Assembly: GCF_024529975.1 (NCBI RefSeq)
Contig: NZ_AP024897.1
Location: 2,418,001-2,482,000, forward strand
Direction of reading: 5' to 3'
Source of the DNA: Vibrio quintilis
GTDB taxonomy: Bacteria > Pseudomonadota > Gammaproteobacteria > Enterobacterales > Vibrionaceae
DNA length: 64,000 nucleotides
The notes beneath the pieces were generated by a model. That model ran no database searches and was not told where the DNA came from. It was given only the letters and a program-made list of their open reading frames with translations. Both the position numbers and the translations under genes were made by a program. This document shows positions 27,473 to 36,296 of the stretch, one piece after another; position 1 is the first letter of the stretch; every line of letters starts with the position of its first letter.

Positions 27473-27571
27473 ATGAATACCCGCTCTGAGACGCAGGAAG
27501 AAAAAACCAGTACAGCAACCGCTTATGGCAGCAACATGCCTGAACAGATTTCTGAAGTTCCATCACAATAA
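27473..27571 (+). CDS. Possible 32-aa leader or small protein upstream of usp
   Basis: A short frame (MNTRSETQEEKTSTATAYGS...) has a good ATAAGG site before its ATG and ends 15 bp before the Usp gene. It is hydrophilic and matches nothing I know. The ribosome site is the only support. Confidence 0.3.
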   Translation: MNTRSETQEEKTSTATAYGSNMPEQISEVPSQ

Positions 27572-27586
27572 AAAAGGAGTATTGAT

Positions 27587-28525
27587 ATGCGGCATTATCA
27601 TAATTTACTTTACGTCAGCCATGGAACAACAGATGAAACCGAGGGGCTGAAGCAGGCCCTGAGTCTGGCCCGTAATAATGACGCTCCGCTCAAAGTATTG
27701 ATTGTCTGCCCTGACTTTCCTGCAGAATTTCCCGGCTATCAGAAAGACTATCAGGAATCCATATTGGCCGTGGCAGAGGCGCGTGTTCAGCGAACGCGTG
27801 ATGCACTCAAGCTGGAAGAAGGCGCCGTCGAAGTTTCAATGGCTCTGGTTAGTGACACAACCCCTGCGATCAATATTATTCAGCATGTTCTCCAACATGG
27901 ACACGATTTAGTGATCAAAGAAGCCGAATCACAGGATAACCGGTGTGGATTAAAAACCATTGATATGAATTTACTGCGTAAATGCCCGGTTCCCGTCTGG
28001 CTTTGCCGCCCGATTCAACATTCCCGCCAGCATATCCGGGTCGCCGTCGCAATTGATCCCAAAGCGCAGGAGGCAGCAGCAGAGAGTTTATCCAAACGGA
28101 TGCTGGCACTATCCCGTTCCCTGGCGGACAGCTGCAGTGGAGAATTACACATTCTCTCATGTTGGGATTACGAATTTGAAGCATATTTACGTGGCAATAT
28201 GTGGATTAAAACCTCAGATGCTGAGATCGACCAGACCATTGTCAGAACGCAAGCTGAACATCGCGCTGCGCTGGATGCACTGATTCAGTCCTCAGGTATC
28301 AGCGGCCTGCATCAGATTCATCATCTGCGTGGTAAAGCAACCGAACTGATTCCTGATTTTGCTCAGAATCAGAACATAGACATTCTGGTGATGGGAACGG
28401 TTGCCCGCACCGGTCTTCCCGGATTTATGATTGGAAATACGGCAGAAAATATTGTTCAGAAACTCAACTGTTCGCTGATGGGACTGAAGCCACAGGGATT
28501 TGTTTCCCCGGTGAAAGCATACTAA
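27587..28525 (+). CDS. Tandem universal stress protein (UspE-like)
   Basis: 312 residues containing two Usp domains (about 1-145 and 150-305). The second domain carries a GTVARTGLPGFMIGNTAENI segment, which fits the nucleotide-binding motif G-2x-G-9x-G(S/T). AAGGAG lies 7 nt before the ATG. It ends 11 bp before a P-type ATPase gene, forming a two-gene operon. Usp/cation-ATPase pairs occur in stress regulons, and a role in energy or ion stress is inferred. Confidence 0.88.
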   Translation: MRHYHNLLYVSHGTTDETEGLKQALSLARNNDAPLKVLIVCPDFPAEFPGYQKDYQESILAVAEARVQRTRDALKLEEGAVEVSMALVSDTTPAINIIQHVLQHGHDLVIKEAESQDNRCGLKTIDMNLLRKCPVPVWLCRPIQHSRQHIRVAVAIDPKAQEAAAESLSKRMLALSRSLADSCSGELHILSCWDYEFEAYLRGNMWIKTSDAEIDQTIVRTQAEHRAALDALIQSSGISGLHQIHHLRGKATELIPDFAQNQNIDILVMGTVARTGLPGFMIGNTAENIVQKLNCSLMGLKPQGFVSPVKAY

Positions 28526-28536
28526 GGCAGGTCAGT

Positions 28537-31254
28537 ATGCGGACAGCCAAAATGAAAGAAAAAGAGGTCCAGACCCAATGGCATCATCTCTCCACAGACG
28601 GCGCTCTCAAGCTACAGCAGGCCCGGACTGGCGGGCTGAGTCAGCATGAGGCTGAGAAACGACTGAAACAATACGGGCCGAACCGCCTGCCGGAAGCTGC
28701 CCGGCGCAGCGCGCTGATACGCTTTCTGCAACAGTTTCATAATATCCTGATTTATGTGTTGCTTGGCTCGGCCACAATTACAGCGATACTGAATCACTGG
28801 ATGGATACCGGCGTGATTCTGGCCGTGGTCCTTGTCAACGCAATTATCGGCTATCTTCAGGAGGGCAAGGCAGAAAAAGCCATGGATGCGATCCGGCATA
28901 TGCTGGCTCCGCAAGCCAACGTGATTCGGGACGGTGAGCGTCTCAGTATCAAAGGAGAACAACTGGTTCCCGGTGACGTTGTACTGTTAGAAGCAGGCGA
29001 TAAAGTCCCGGCGGATTTACGCCTGTTTACCACGCATGGCTTGTCAGTTCAGGAAGCCATTCTGACCGGGGAATCGGTACCGGTTGTGAAACACATCGCT
29101 GCGGTCGCCGCAGATGCTCCGCTGGGTGATCGCACCTGCATGGTTTTTTCCGGAACGCTGGTCACTGCGGGTCAGGGTCAGGGCGTGGTGGTCACAACAG
29201 GAAGTCAGACCGAAATCGGGCGTATCAGCGGGCTGCTGTCTGAGGTCGAAACCCTGACGACACCACTGGTCGCGCAAATGGGCGTGTTTGCCAAATGGCT
29301 GACGGTGTTAATCCTGCTGCTCGCGGCGCTGTTACTCGCATTCGGTTATTTTGTCATTCACTACCAGTTTACTGAAATGTTTCTGGCTGTGGTCGGGCTC
29401 TCCGTTGCAGCCATCCCGGAAGGTTTGCCCGCGGTTTTGACCATTACCCTGGCGATCGGGGTGCAGGCGATGGCACGGCGAAATGCCATCGTCCGGCGCT
29501 TACCGGCGATTGAAACACTCGGATCAGTCTCGGTGATATGCACGGATAAAACCGGCACCCTGACCCGCAATGAAATGATGGTCGCTTCGGTGCTGGATCA
29601 CTGGCATCTGTTTACAATTGAGGGCGAAGGTTACAAACCGGAAGGGGCTCTCATGCTGGAAAACTCGCCGATCTGCCCTTCTGAACATCATGTGCTGGAA
29701 GAACTGGCCCGTGCTGCAACACTTTGTAACGATGCCCGCTTACGCGAGCAGGACGGTATCTGGCATGTGGAAGGCGATCCGATGGAAGGTGCCCTGCTCG
29801 CTTTTGCCGGGAAAATGGATATGGATGTCCGCAAAGCGCAGTCAGGCTGGACCCGCACCGACTCGATTCCCTTTGATTCCCAATATCGCTTTATGGCGAC
29901 CCTGAACCATGACCACGAACATCATGCATTTATATTCGTCAAAGGGGCGCCCGAGCGGATTCTGGCGATGAGCGACAATCAGCGCAGTGCAGACGGCCAT
30001 ACGGAAGCGCTTGACTACGCATACTGGAATGCCAAAGCTGAATCGGTGGCAGCTCTGGGTCAGCGGGTGCTGGCTTTTGCGGTGAGATCAGTGTCGCCGG
30101 AACATACGGTGCTCGAACGCAGCGATGTTGAAGATTCGCTCACACTGATCGGAATGGTGGGCATGATAGATCCGCCGCGTCCGGAAGCCATCGTCGCCGT
30201 AGCAGAATGTCACAGTGCCGGTATCCGGGTGAAAATGATCACCGGCGACCACGCAAAAACAGCCGCGGCGATTGGACAGCGGATCGGCCTGCAAAATCCG
30301 GACAAAGTGCTGACCGGTGCTGACCTCGACAACATGGAAGATGCCGCCTTACATCAGGCGGTACTGAACTGTGATATTTTTGCCCGCACCAGCCCGGAAC
30401 ATAAACTGCGACTGGTGATGGCATTGCAATCACACGGCATGACCGTCGCAATGACCGGTGACGGCGTGAATGATGCCCCGGCATTAAAACGTTCTGATGC
30501 CGGTATCGCGATGGGGCGTAAAGGATCGGAAGCCGCTAAAGAAGCCGCAGAACTGGTTCTGGCTGATGATAATTTTGCTTCCATTGCCGCTGCGGTACGC
30601 GAGGGCCGGACCGTTTATGACAATCTGAAGAAGGTGATCAGCTGGACACTGCCGACCAATGCCGGTGAAGCGATGACGATTATTCTCGCCCTGCTGCTGG
30701 GGATGACACTGCCCATCACACCGGTACAGATTCTGTGGGTCAACCTGATCACCGCCGTCACGCTGGGGATTGCCCTGGCCTTTGAGCCAACAGAAGCAAC
30801 CACGATGCGCCGCCCGCCCCGCCCGCGCAATGAACCGCTGCTCTCCGGCCATCTGGTCTGGCATATTGTGCTGGTTTCCACCCTGTTTTCATGTGGTGTG
30901 TTTGGTATTTATCACTATGCGGTCAATCAGGGTTATACGATCGAACTCGCCCGGACCATGGCACTGAACACTCTGGTGGTGATGGAAATTTTCCAGCTGT
31001 TCTTTATCCGCAATATTCATGGAACATCGTTGACATGGGATGCCGTCAAAGGCACCAAAGTCGTCTGGGCAGTGGTCATCGCCGTGACCATCGCCCAGTT
31101 TGCCATCACCTATCTGCCGCCTTTGCAAACCGTCTTTGCGACGGCTTCCATTCCATTCTGGGATGATGTTCTGATTATCGGCATTGGCGTGTCGCTGTTC
31201 ATTATTATTGAGACAGAGAAACAGATCCGGCTGGCGATCCGGCGGCATGTATGA
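28537..31254 (+). CDS. P-type cation-transporting ATPase (P2-like)
   Basis: 905 residues. Order: N-terminal cation-ATPase domain (HHLSTDGALKLQQARTGGLS), actuator with LTGES, membrane helix 4 with AAIPEGLPAVLT, phosphorylation motif ICTDKTGTLTRNEM, nucleotide domain with KGAPER, hinge MTGDGVNDAPALKRSD, and six C-terminal helices. Helix 5 has NAGEAMT as in calcium pumps, but helix 6 reads WVNLITAVTLGIALAFEP, with Ala where SERCA has the Ca-binding Asp800. The ion is therefore uncertain. The gene follows usp by 11 bp. Confidence 0.88.
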   Translation: MRTAKMKEKEVQTQWHHLSTDGALKLQQARTGGLSQHEAEKRLKQYGPNRLPEAARRSALIRFLQQFHNILIYVLLGSATITAILNHWMDTGVILAVVLVNAIIGYLQEGKAEKAMDAIRHMLAPQANVIRDGERLSIKGEQLVPGDVVLLEAGDKVPADLRLFTTHGLSVQEAILTGESVPVVKHIAAVAADAPLGDRTCMVFSGTLVTAGQGQGVVVTTGSQTEIGRISGLLSEVETLTTPLVAQMGVFAKWLTVLILLLAALLLAFGYFVIHYQFTEMFLAVVGLSVAAIPEGLPAVLTITLAIGVQAMARRNAIVRRLPAIETLGSVSVICTDKTGTLTRNEMMVASVLDHWHLFTIEGEGYKPEGALMLENSPICPSEHHVLEELARAATLCNDARLREQDGIWHVEGDPMEGALLAFAGKMDMDVRKAQSGWTRTDSIPFDSQYRFMATLNHDHEHHAFIFVKGAPERILAMSDNQRSADGHTEALDYAYWNAKAESVAALGQRVLAFAVRSVSPEHTVLERSDVEDSLTLIGMVGMIDPPRPEAIVAVAECHSAGIRVKMITGDHAKTAAAIGQRIGLQNPDKVLTGADLDNMEDAALHQAVLNCDIFARTSPEHKLRLVMALQSHGMTVAMTGDGVNDAPALKRSDAGIAMGRKGSEAAKEAAELVLADDNFASIAAAVREGRTVYDNLKKVISWTLPTNAGEAMTIILALLLGMTLPITPVQILWVNLITAVTLGIALAFEPTEATTMRRPPRPRNEPLLSGHLVWHIVLVSTLFSCGVFGIYHYAVNQGYTIELARTMALNTLVVMEIFQLFFIRNIHGTSLTWDAVKGTKVVWAVVIAVTIAQFAITYLPPLQTVFATASIPFWDDVLIIGIGVSLFIIIETEKQIRLAIRRHV

Positions 31255-31325
31255 CGGCGTCTCGTTTATATTCTCAGAATGACTGGTTTTGACTGCAATG
31301 ATTTCATTTGTCATTATCTGCTTTG

Positions 31326-31347
31326 ATATACCCAAACAACCTGATGC
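31326..31347. repeat. ATACCCAA hairpin repeat, copy E (half)
   Basis: ATATACCCAAACAACCTGAT matches the left arm of the family, but the right arm is missing. It lies 20-40 bp upstream of the AraC start. Confidence 0.55.
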
Positions 31348-31365
31348 CAATAACTTGATGGATTT

Positions 31366-32127
31366 ATGTTTTATCAGACTGAACAGCTAAAAAACCCGGT
31401 TCACGCCATCAGGCATACCTATCAGCACGGCATTACCGAGCCGGAACATCAGCATCAGGTGATCCAGCTGTTACACATCCTGAACGGGGTGATTCGCGTC
31501 TATATGCAAGGCACCTGCCGGGTCATTCCGCCTTCCCGCGGGCTGCTCATCCCCGCTGGTGTTCCTCATCGTCTGGTCGCTGTCGGTGGCGTTGATGTCC
31601 GGGCGCTTTTTATCGATCCGCTGGCACGGGCTGATGTCATCCATGAGCCCGGTATCTTTCAGGTCAGCCCGCTGCTGCGGGAACTGATCAATACCGCGTC
31701 TGAATTTGCCGGTGAGATTGACGCCGGTTCACGGGAAGAGCGTATCCATGAGCTCATTCTTGATGAGCTGCGTTTGATTCACCTGACGGGTTTCAACGTT
31801 GCCATGCCAGCTTCACAAGCACTCAAACAGTTTTGTGAGCGGATAGCCGCGCATCCGGAACGGCCGTGGGAACTTGCTGATGTCGCGGCATCCTTAAATG
31901 TGTCTGCCCGCACCATTTCACGTAAGTTCCATGCTGAAACCGGCATGAGTTTCGGAGAATGGCTGCGGCGGTTCCGGCTGTTACGCAGTATGGAACTGAT
32001 GGCCAGCGGATATTCTGTCACGGATGCCGCTATCGCCGTCGGGTACGACAGCCACAGTTCCTTTAGCCTGATGTTCAAACAGCGGGTTGGCATGTCTCCC
32101 AAATCTTTTGTTGCCAGCCCGGCTTAA
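31366..32127 (+). CDS. AraC family regulator with cupin sensor domain
   Basis: 253 residues. The N-terminal cupin (PEHQHQVIQLLHILNGVIRV ... PPSRGLLIPAGVPH) is followed by a C-terminal double helix-turn-helix of the AraC family (LADVAASLNVSARTISRKFH; VTDAAIAVGYDSHSSFSLMF), ending VGMSPKSF. Proteins of this shape often regulate an adjacent exporter or enzyme; here the 3' end overlaps the convergent leuA by four bases and no obvious target is adjacent. The Shine-Dalgarno is weak. Confidence 0.85.
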   Translation: MFYQTEQLKNPVHAIRHTYQHGITEPEHQHQVIQLLHILNGVIRVYMQGTCRVIPPSRGLLIPAGVPHRLVAVGGVDVRALFIDPLARADVIHEPGIFQVSPLLRELINTASEFAGEIDAGSREERIHELILDELRLIHLTGFNVAMPASQALKQFCERIAAHPERPWELADVAASLNVSARTISRKFHAETGMSFGEWLRRFRLLRSMELMASGYSVTDAAIAVGYDSHSSFSLMFKQRVGMSPKSFVASPA

Positions 32128-33827
32128 CCCGCATCAGAAGCGGGCCAGCAGCATGCTTCCTGATGAACCAGCAAACCATTGACTGCGTTCAGCGTTGCCT
32201 GCAACAGTGCTTTAAGCGAATCGGTATCAATCGCAACGCCATGAAAACTACCCTGTGCGCCGGACTGAATCTCGACATAGGTCACCGCACGGCTCCGGGT
32301 GCTGGCACCAAGCGTATGCTCTGAATAGTCTTTAATATTGATGTCCAGACCAAATGCCTGCCTGAGACCATCAACCAGCGCACTCATCACACCCGTCCCT
32401 TTTCCCTGCGCGTTCACTTCACATCCCTGATGCATTAATTTCGCGAAGATATATTGCCCTTCCGCCTGAGACTGACTCTGGTACGCCATCAGATGAAGTC
32501 CCGGCTTATCAACAACACCATAGGATTCCCGAAACAGCTGCCAGATAGCTTTTAAACTCATTTCACAACCCGAATGATGTGTAAAGGCTTTGACTTTTTC
32601 ACTGAAATCAATCTGCAAAGCCTTTGGCAGCCTGAGTCCGTGATTCTGCTCTATCAGCCAGGCGGGGCCACTTTTACCGGACTGACTGTTCACCCGGATG
32701 ACTGCTTCGTAGGAACACCCCAAATCCTCCGGGTCAACCGGCAGATAAGGCACATCCCACATGGTTTCATCTGTTTTTCTGCGATGGGCAAATCCTTTTT
32801 TAATCGCATCCTGATGAGACCCCGAGAATGCGGTAAAAACCAGTTCACCGGCGTATGGATGCCTCGGATGTACCGGGAGGCGATTGCAGTACTCTGCAAC
32901 TTCAACAGTTTTTTTCATATCATCAAACTTCAGGTTTGGCGTCACTCCCTGACTATAGAGGTTCATGGCTAAGGTCAGTAAATCGACATTACCGGTTCTC
33001 TCTCCGTTACCAAACAGGCACCCTTCCACCCGCTGCGCGCCACCCAGCACCCCAAGTTCTGCCGTCGCAACCCCTGTTCCCCGGTCATTATGCGGGTGAA
33101 TACTGATCGTGACATGGCTCAGATCGCTGAAATTGCGCATAAACAGTTCTATCTGATCGGCAAAAACATTCGGCGTATTCACTTCCACCGTCGTTGGCAA
33201 ATTCAGGATTAACGGCCGGGATGCGGCAGGTTCCCATAAGTCTTTCACGGCTTCACAAATTTCCAGTGCAAAATCCGCTTCTGTGAAACAAAAGGTTTCC
33301 GGAGAATATTCCAGACACCATGTGGTTTCAGGCTGCGCGTCACACAACTGTTTAATCAGCCCTGCGGCATTGCATGCCAGCCGGATGGTTTGCTCCTTTG
33401 AGTGCCGGAACACAACGTCTCTGAAGGTCGGCGCAGTGGCATTGTAAACATGTATGATGGCCTGATTTGCCCCGCGCAGTGACGCCATTGTCCTGCGGAT
33501 TAAATCCGGGCGCGCCTGCGTCATCACCTGAATCCAGACATCATCAGGTATCCGTTGCTGCTCAATCAGCTGACGGACAAATTCAAACTCCGTTGCAGAT
33601 GCGGCCGGAAAGGCAACTTCGATCTCTTTAAAACCACACTGAATCAGGTGATTGAAATACATCAGCTTTCGCTCGTGATCCATAGGGTGAGCAAGCGCCT
33701 GATTGCCATCCCTTAAATCGGTTGAGCACCAGCGCGGTGCGGCTGTCAGTCGCTTTTCCGGCCATTCACGGTCCGGGTTGGAAACAATATTGGCGGATCT
33801 GTATTTTTGAGCCGGGTCTGAAATCAT
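32124..33827 (-). CDS. leuA: 2-Isopropylmalate synthase (yeast/actinobacterial type)
   Basis: 567 residues from MISDPAQKYRSANIV. It condenses acetyl-CoA with 2-oxoisovalerate, the first step of leucine synthesis. The catalytic TIM barrel shows APRWCSTDLRDGNQAL (metal Asp), SIHPHNDRGTGVATAELGVL (HxH metal ligands) and GCLFGNGERTGNVDLL. The C-terminal LeuA dimer domain for leucine feedback follows (SRAVTYVEIQSGAQGSFHGV). The long form without neighbouring leuBCD suggests a second, stand-alone isozyme. I chose 33827 because GAGG lies upstream; in-frame ATGs at 33869 and 33881 lack sites. A Leu-rich reading frame overlaps the start. Confidence 0.9.
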   Translation of the reverse strand: MISDPAQKYRSANIVSNPDREWPEKRLTAAPRWCSTDLRDGNQALAHPMDHERKLMYFNHLIQCGFKEIEVAFPAASATEFEFVRQLIEQQRIPDDVWIQVMTQARPDLIRRTMASLRGANQAIIHVYNATAPTFRDVVFRHSKEQTIRLACNAAGLIKQLCDAQPETTWCLEYSPETFCFTEADFALEICEAVKDLWEPAASRPLILNLPTTVEVNTPNVFADQIELFMRNFSDLSHVTISIHPHNDRGTGVATAELGVLGGAQRVEGCLFGNGERTGNVDLLTLAMNLYSQGVTPNLKFDDMKKTVEVAEYCNRLPVHPRHPYAGELVFTAFSGSHQDAIKKGFAHRRKTDETMWDVPYLPVDPEDLGCSYEAVIRVNSQSGKSGPAWLIEQNHGLRLPKALQIDFSEKVKAFTHHSGCEMSLKAIWQLFRESYGVVDKPGLHLMAYQSQSQAEGQYIFAKLMHQGCEVNAQGKGTGVMSALVDGLRQAFGLDINIKDYSEHTLGASTRSRAVTYVEIQSGAQGSFHGVAIDTDSLKALLQATLNAVNGLLVHQEACCWPASDAG

Positions 33828-33901
33828 AATCGCTGCCTCGCGGTGTTTTTCAGGAGAATGTTCAGCCATTTTAAAAAACACAGCAGCGGGCGCTTATCCA
33901 T
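33824..33901 (-). CDS. Possible Leu-rich leader peptide for leuA
   Basis: A 25-residue frame (MDKRPLLCFLKWLNILLKNT...) has seven Leu and stops in TGA that overlaps the leuA ATG (ATGA). Leucine leaders are known for leu operons. No clear ribosome site or attenuator hairpin is visible, so this is tentative. The rest of the gap (33902-34106) shows nothing distinct. Confidence 0.3.
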   Translation of the reverse strand: MDKRPLLCFLKWLNILLKNTARQRL

Positions 33902-34106
33902 AACGGACACATTTGTTTCCCGGATAGCCAGGGAGTGAGGTCACCGGACTGATGCAATAACCTGATGATTTTGAATGAGAAGGTGAATCACCTGATTGAA
34001 AAGCATACGGATTGGCATACATGGATGAGGTTGATTTGATTTTGTGATTTAAATCACACAAAAACAAACCAGACGATTTCCGGAGCAAGTTTCAAATTCA
34101 ATACTG

Positions 34107-34187
34107 ACCCGGGCGATCAAAATCAATCCCACAGACTCTGGCGCAGCTTTATGATGCGATAAGGGGAGTGAATCAAAACATCCGTTA
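34107..34187. repeat. Intercistronic repeat of the immunity array, copy 1
   Basis: ACCCGGGCGATCAAAATCAA...GACTCTGGCGCAGCTTTATG...AACATCCGTTA precedes the stop of the last immunity gene. The same unit recurs at 35178-35288, 38888-38999 and 44624-44707, with a partial copy at 47328-47375. Confidence 0.8.
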
Positions 34188-35177
34188 GACCGGCTCAAAA
34201 ATATTCAGCGCCTCACCCCATTGTGGGTTTTCCCGCTGTTGTTGCCGGATTGAAACAATCACTCTGCCATAGTCGCCATCCGACATATCCCGCCAGTAGC
34301 GTGGATCCCGTTTGATTTTCTTATCATATTCAACCGTCACCGGATCTTTTTCCCGTGACTCTTCCAGCAACAAACAGTCCGGCAGGGGCTGGCTGACATC
34401 CATATAACACTGAATCATCTGCCATAACCGGCGGTATTCATCTACCATTTCATCCCCGCCGATCAGTGAACTCAACGGCACCCCGTGCATTGAACCACTA
34501 TAGCGGTGTGCCAGGAGCAAGGCGTGTTTGATTTGCCCCTGTGGTCCGGGAGCCGTGGATAAAACACAGTCAAATTCAATAAACGGATAGCTGTAACGCA
34601 CCCGGCCACTGCGGGTATAGAGCGTCACCATCCCGGTACGCCGGTTCAGGGTGAAAATTTTCCGGATACGAAACAGAGCACTCAGTGGCCACGGCACCCA
34701 GGCAGTGTGGTTACAGAGTTCAAAGAATCCCCAGAAGGCACAACAAGGTGCAATGACATATAAAAGATAATCAAAAAATAGCAAGATCACATTATGTGGA
34801 GTATCCCCTGATGTCACCAGATAAGTAAACAATAAAAGAAGCATAAAACATGGGTTTAAATATAATACTGTCACTTTCGCTGCTGCTGCAAAAACCAAAA
34901 AAAAATGCATCCAGATATTGCCTTTATACATATTCAGATGCTTTTGATTCCAGAAGGATTCAGCCTCAGGGTTTTCTTCTGCCTCTTCACGCATTTCTGA
35001 TGGAGAACGATCGGTTTCAACCCTGGTACAAACCGTTGGGGTTGATTGACACCAACGGAGTTCACTCTGCCCCGAGGAAAAAAGCTTTTGCGCCAGTGTT
35101 TTTTCCGGGCCCGGCCGCTGTGGCGGAATATGCTTACTGTTGTAAGCCGTTGGTTGATAAACGTTGTCGGTTGTCAC
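34185..35177 (-). CDS. I8: putative T6SS immunity membrane protein, class C
   Basis: 330 residues and the last gene of the array. It shares its head (NVYQPTAYNSKHIPPQRP) and its whole C-terminal half (LNRRTGMVTLYTRSGRVRYS, DVSQPLPDCLLLEESREKDP) with I7. The central hydrophobic segment at about 88-160 (VTVLYLNPCFMLLLLFTYLV and onward) differs strongly from I7. That pattern, conserved soluble parts around a variable membrane part, fits a protein that blocks a pore-forming toxin in the inner membrane. V. cholerae places its VasX immunity gene tsiV2 directly after vasX; the homology of these proteins to TsiV2 is not evident by eye. Confidence 0.7.
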   Translation of the reverse strand: MTTDNVYQPTAYNSKHIPPQRPGPEKTLAQKLFSSGQSELRWCQSTPTVCTRVETDRSPSEMREEAEENPEAESFWNQKHLNMYKGNIWMHFFLVFAAAAKVTVLYLNPCFMLLLLFTYLVTSGDTPHNVILLFFDYLLYVIAPCCAFWGFFELCNHTAWVPWPLSALFRIRKIFTLNRRTGMVTLYTRSGRVRYSYPFIEFDCVLSTAPGPQGQIKHALLLAHRYSGSMHGVPLSSLIGGDEMVDEYRRLWQMIQCYMDVSQPLPDCLLLEESREKDPVTVEYDKKIKRDPRYWRDMSDGDYGRVIVSIRQQQRENPQWGEALNIFEPV

Positions 35178-35288
35178 GATATATTACTGTTTTATTGGTG
35201 AATTCATTATTTACCCGGGCGATCAAAATCAATCCCACAGACTCTGGCGTAGCTTTATGATGTGATGAGGAGTAAATAAAAACATCCG
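35178..35288. repeat. Intercistronic repeat of the immunity array, copy 2
   Basis: A full unit between I7 and I8: ATATTACTGTTTTATTGGTG, then the ACCCGGGCGATCAAAATCAA block and the ACTCTGGCGTAGCTTTATGA block, ending in the shared 3' end of the upstream gene. Confidence 0.85.
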
Positions 35289-36284
35289 TTAAGCTGGCTC
35301 AAAAATATTCAGCGCCTCACCCCATTGTGGATTTTCCCGCTGTTGTTGCCGGATTGAAACAATCACTCTGTCATAGTCGCCATCCGACATATCCCGCCAG
35401 TAGCGTGGATCCCGTTTGATTTTCTTATCATATTCAACCGTCACCGGATCTTTTTCCCGTGACTCTTCCAGCAACAAACAGTCCGGCAGGGGCTGGCTGA
35501 CATCCATATAACACTGAATCATCTGCCATAACCGGCGGTATTCATCCACCATTTCATCCCCGCCGATCAGTGAACTCAACGGCACCCCGTGCATTGAACC
35601 ACTATAGCGGTGTGCTAATAATAACGCATGTTTGATTTGCCCCTGTGGTCCGGGAGCCGTGGATAAAACACAGTCAAATTCAATAAACGGATAGCTGTAA
35701 CGCACCCGGCCACTGCGGGTATAGAGCGTCACCATCCCGGTACGCCGGTTCAGGGTGAAAATTTTCCGGATACGAAACAGAGCACTCAGTGGCCACGGAA
35801 TCCAGGCAGTCCGGTTACAGAGTTCGAAGAATCCCCAAAATAAACCACATGGAATTACAGCATATTTAACATAACCCATAAACATTTCTACTCCATCGGC
35901 CCACCCAAACTCTCCCCAAGTGATCAAAGCACCAATGAACAAGATAAAAATAAAAAATGGAGTAAGGAATAATACTGTAAATTTAGCTGCTGCTGCAAAA
36001 ACCAAAAAAAAATGCATCCAGATATTGCCTTTATACATATCCAGATATTCTTGATTCCAGAAGGATTCAGCCTCAGGTTTTTCTTTTGCTTCTTCACGCA
36101 TTTCTGATGGAGAGCAATCGGTTTCAACCCGGGTACAAACCGTTGGGGTTGGTTGACACCAGCGGAGTTCACTCTGCCCCGAGGAAAATAGCTTTTGCGC
36201 CAGTGTTTTTTCCGGGCGCGGCCGCTGTGGCGGAATATGCTTACTGTTGTAAGCCGTTGGTTGATATACGTTGTCGGTTGTCAT
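35289..36284 (-). CDS. I7: putative T6SS immunity membrane protein, class C
   Basis: 331 residues, starting 12 bp after the stop of the T3 toxin tip, the same relative position as I1 to T1 and I5 to T2. It is therefore the likely cognate immunity gene of the T3 tip. Conserved head and tail match I8, while the membrane segment (FTVLFLTPFFIFILFIGALI ... MFMGYVKYAVIPCGLFW) is unique. It has two or three predicted membrane helices and no signal peptide. No enzymatic motif is seen. Confidence 0.72.
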   Translation of the reverse strand: MTTDNVYQPTAYNSKHIPPQRPRPEKTLAQKLFSSGQSELRWCQPTPTVCTRVETDCSPSEMREEAKEKPEAESFWNQEYLDMYKGNIWMHFFLVFAAAAKFTVLFLTPFFIFILFIGALITWGEFGWADGVEMFMGYVKYAVIPCGLFWGFFELCNRTAWIPWPLSALFRIRKIFTLNRRTGMVTLYTRSGRVRYSYPFIEFDCVLSTAPGPQGQIKHALLLAHRYSGSMHGVPLSSLIGGDEMVDEYRRLWQMIQCYMDVSQPLPDCLLLEESREKDPVTVEYDKKIKRDPRYWRDMSDGDYDRVIVSIRQQQRENPQWGEALNIFEPA

Positions 36285-36296
36285 GACTTTGTCCTG

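Noticed and set aside
33894..34088. 64-codon frame upstream of leuA
   Set aside because: No ribosome site and no match to leader peptides; the shorter Leu-rich frame at 33824-33901 is the better candidate.
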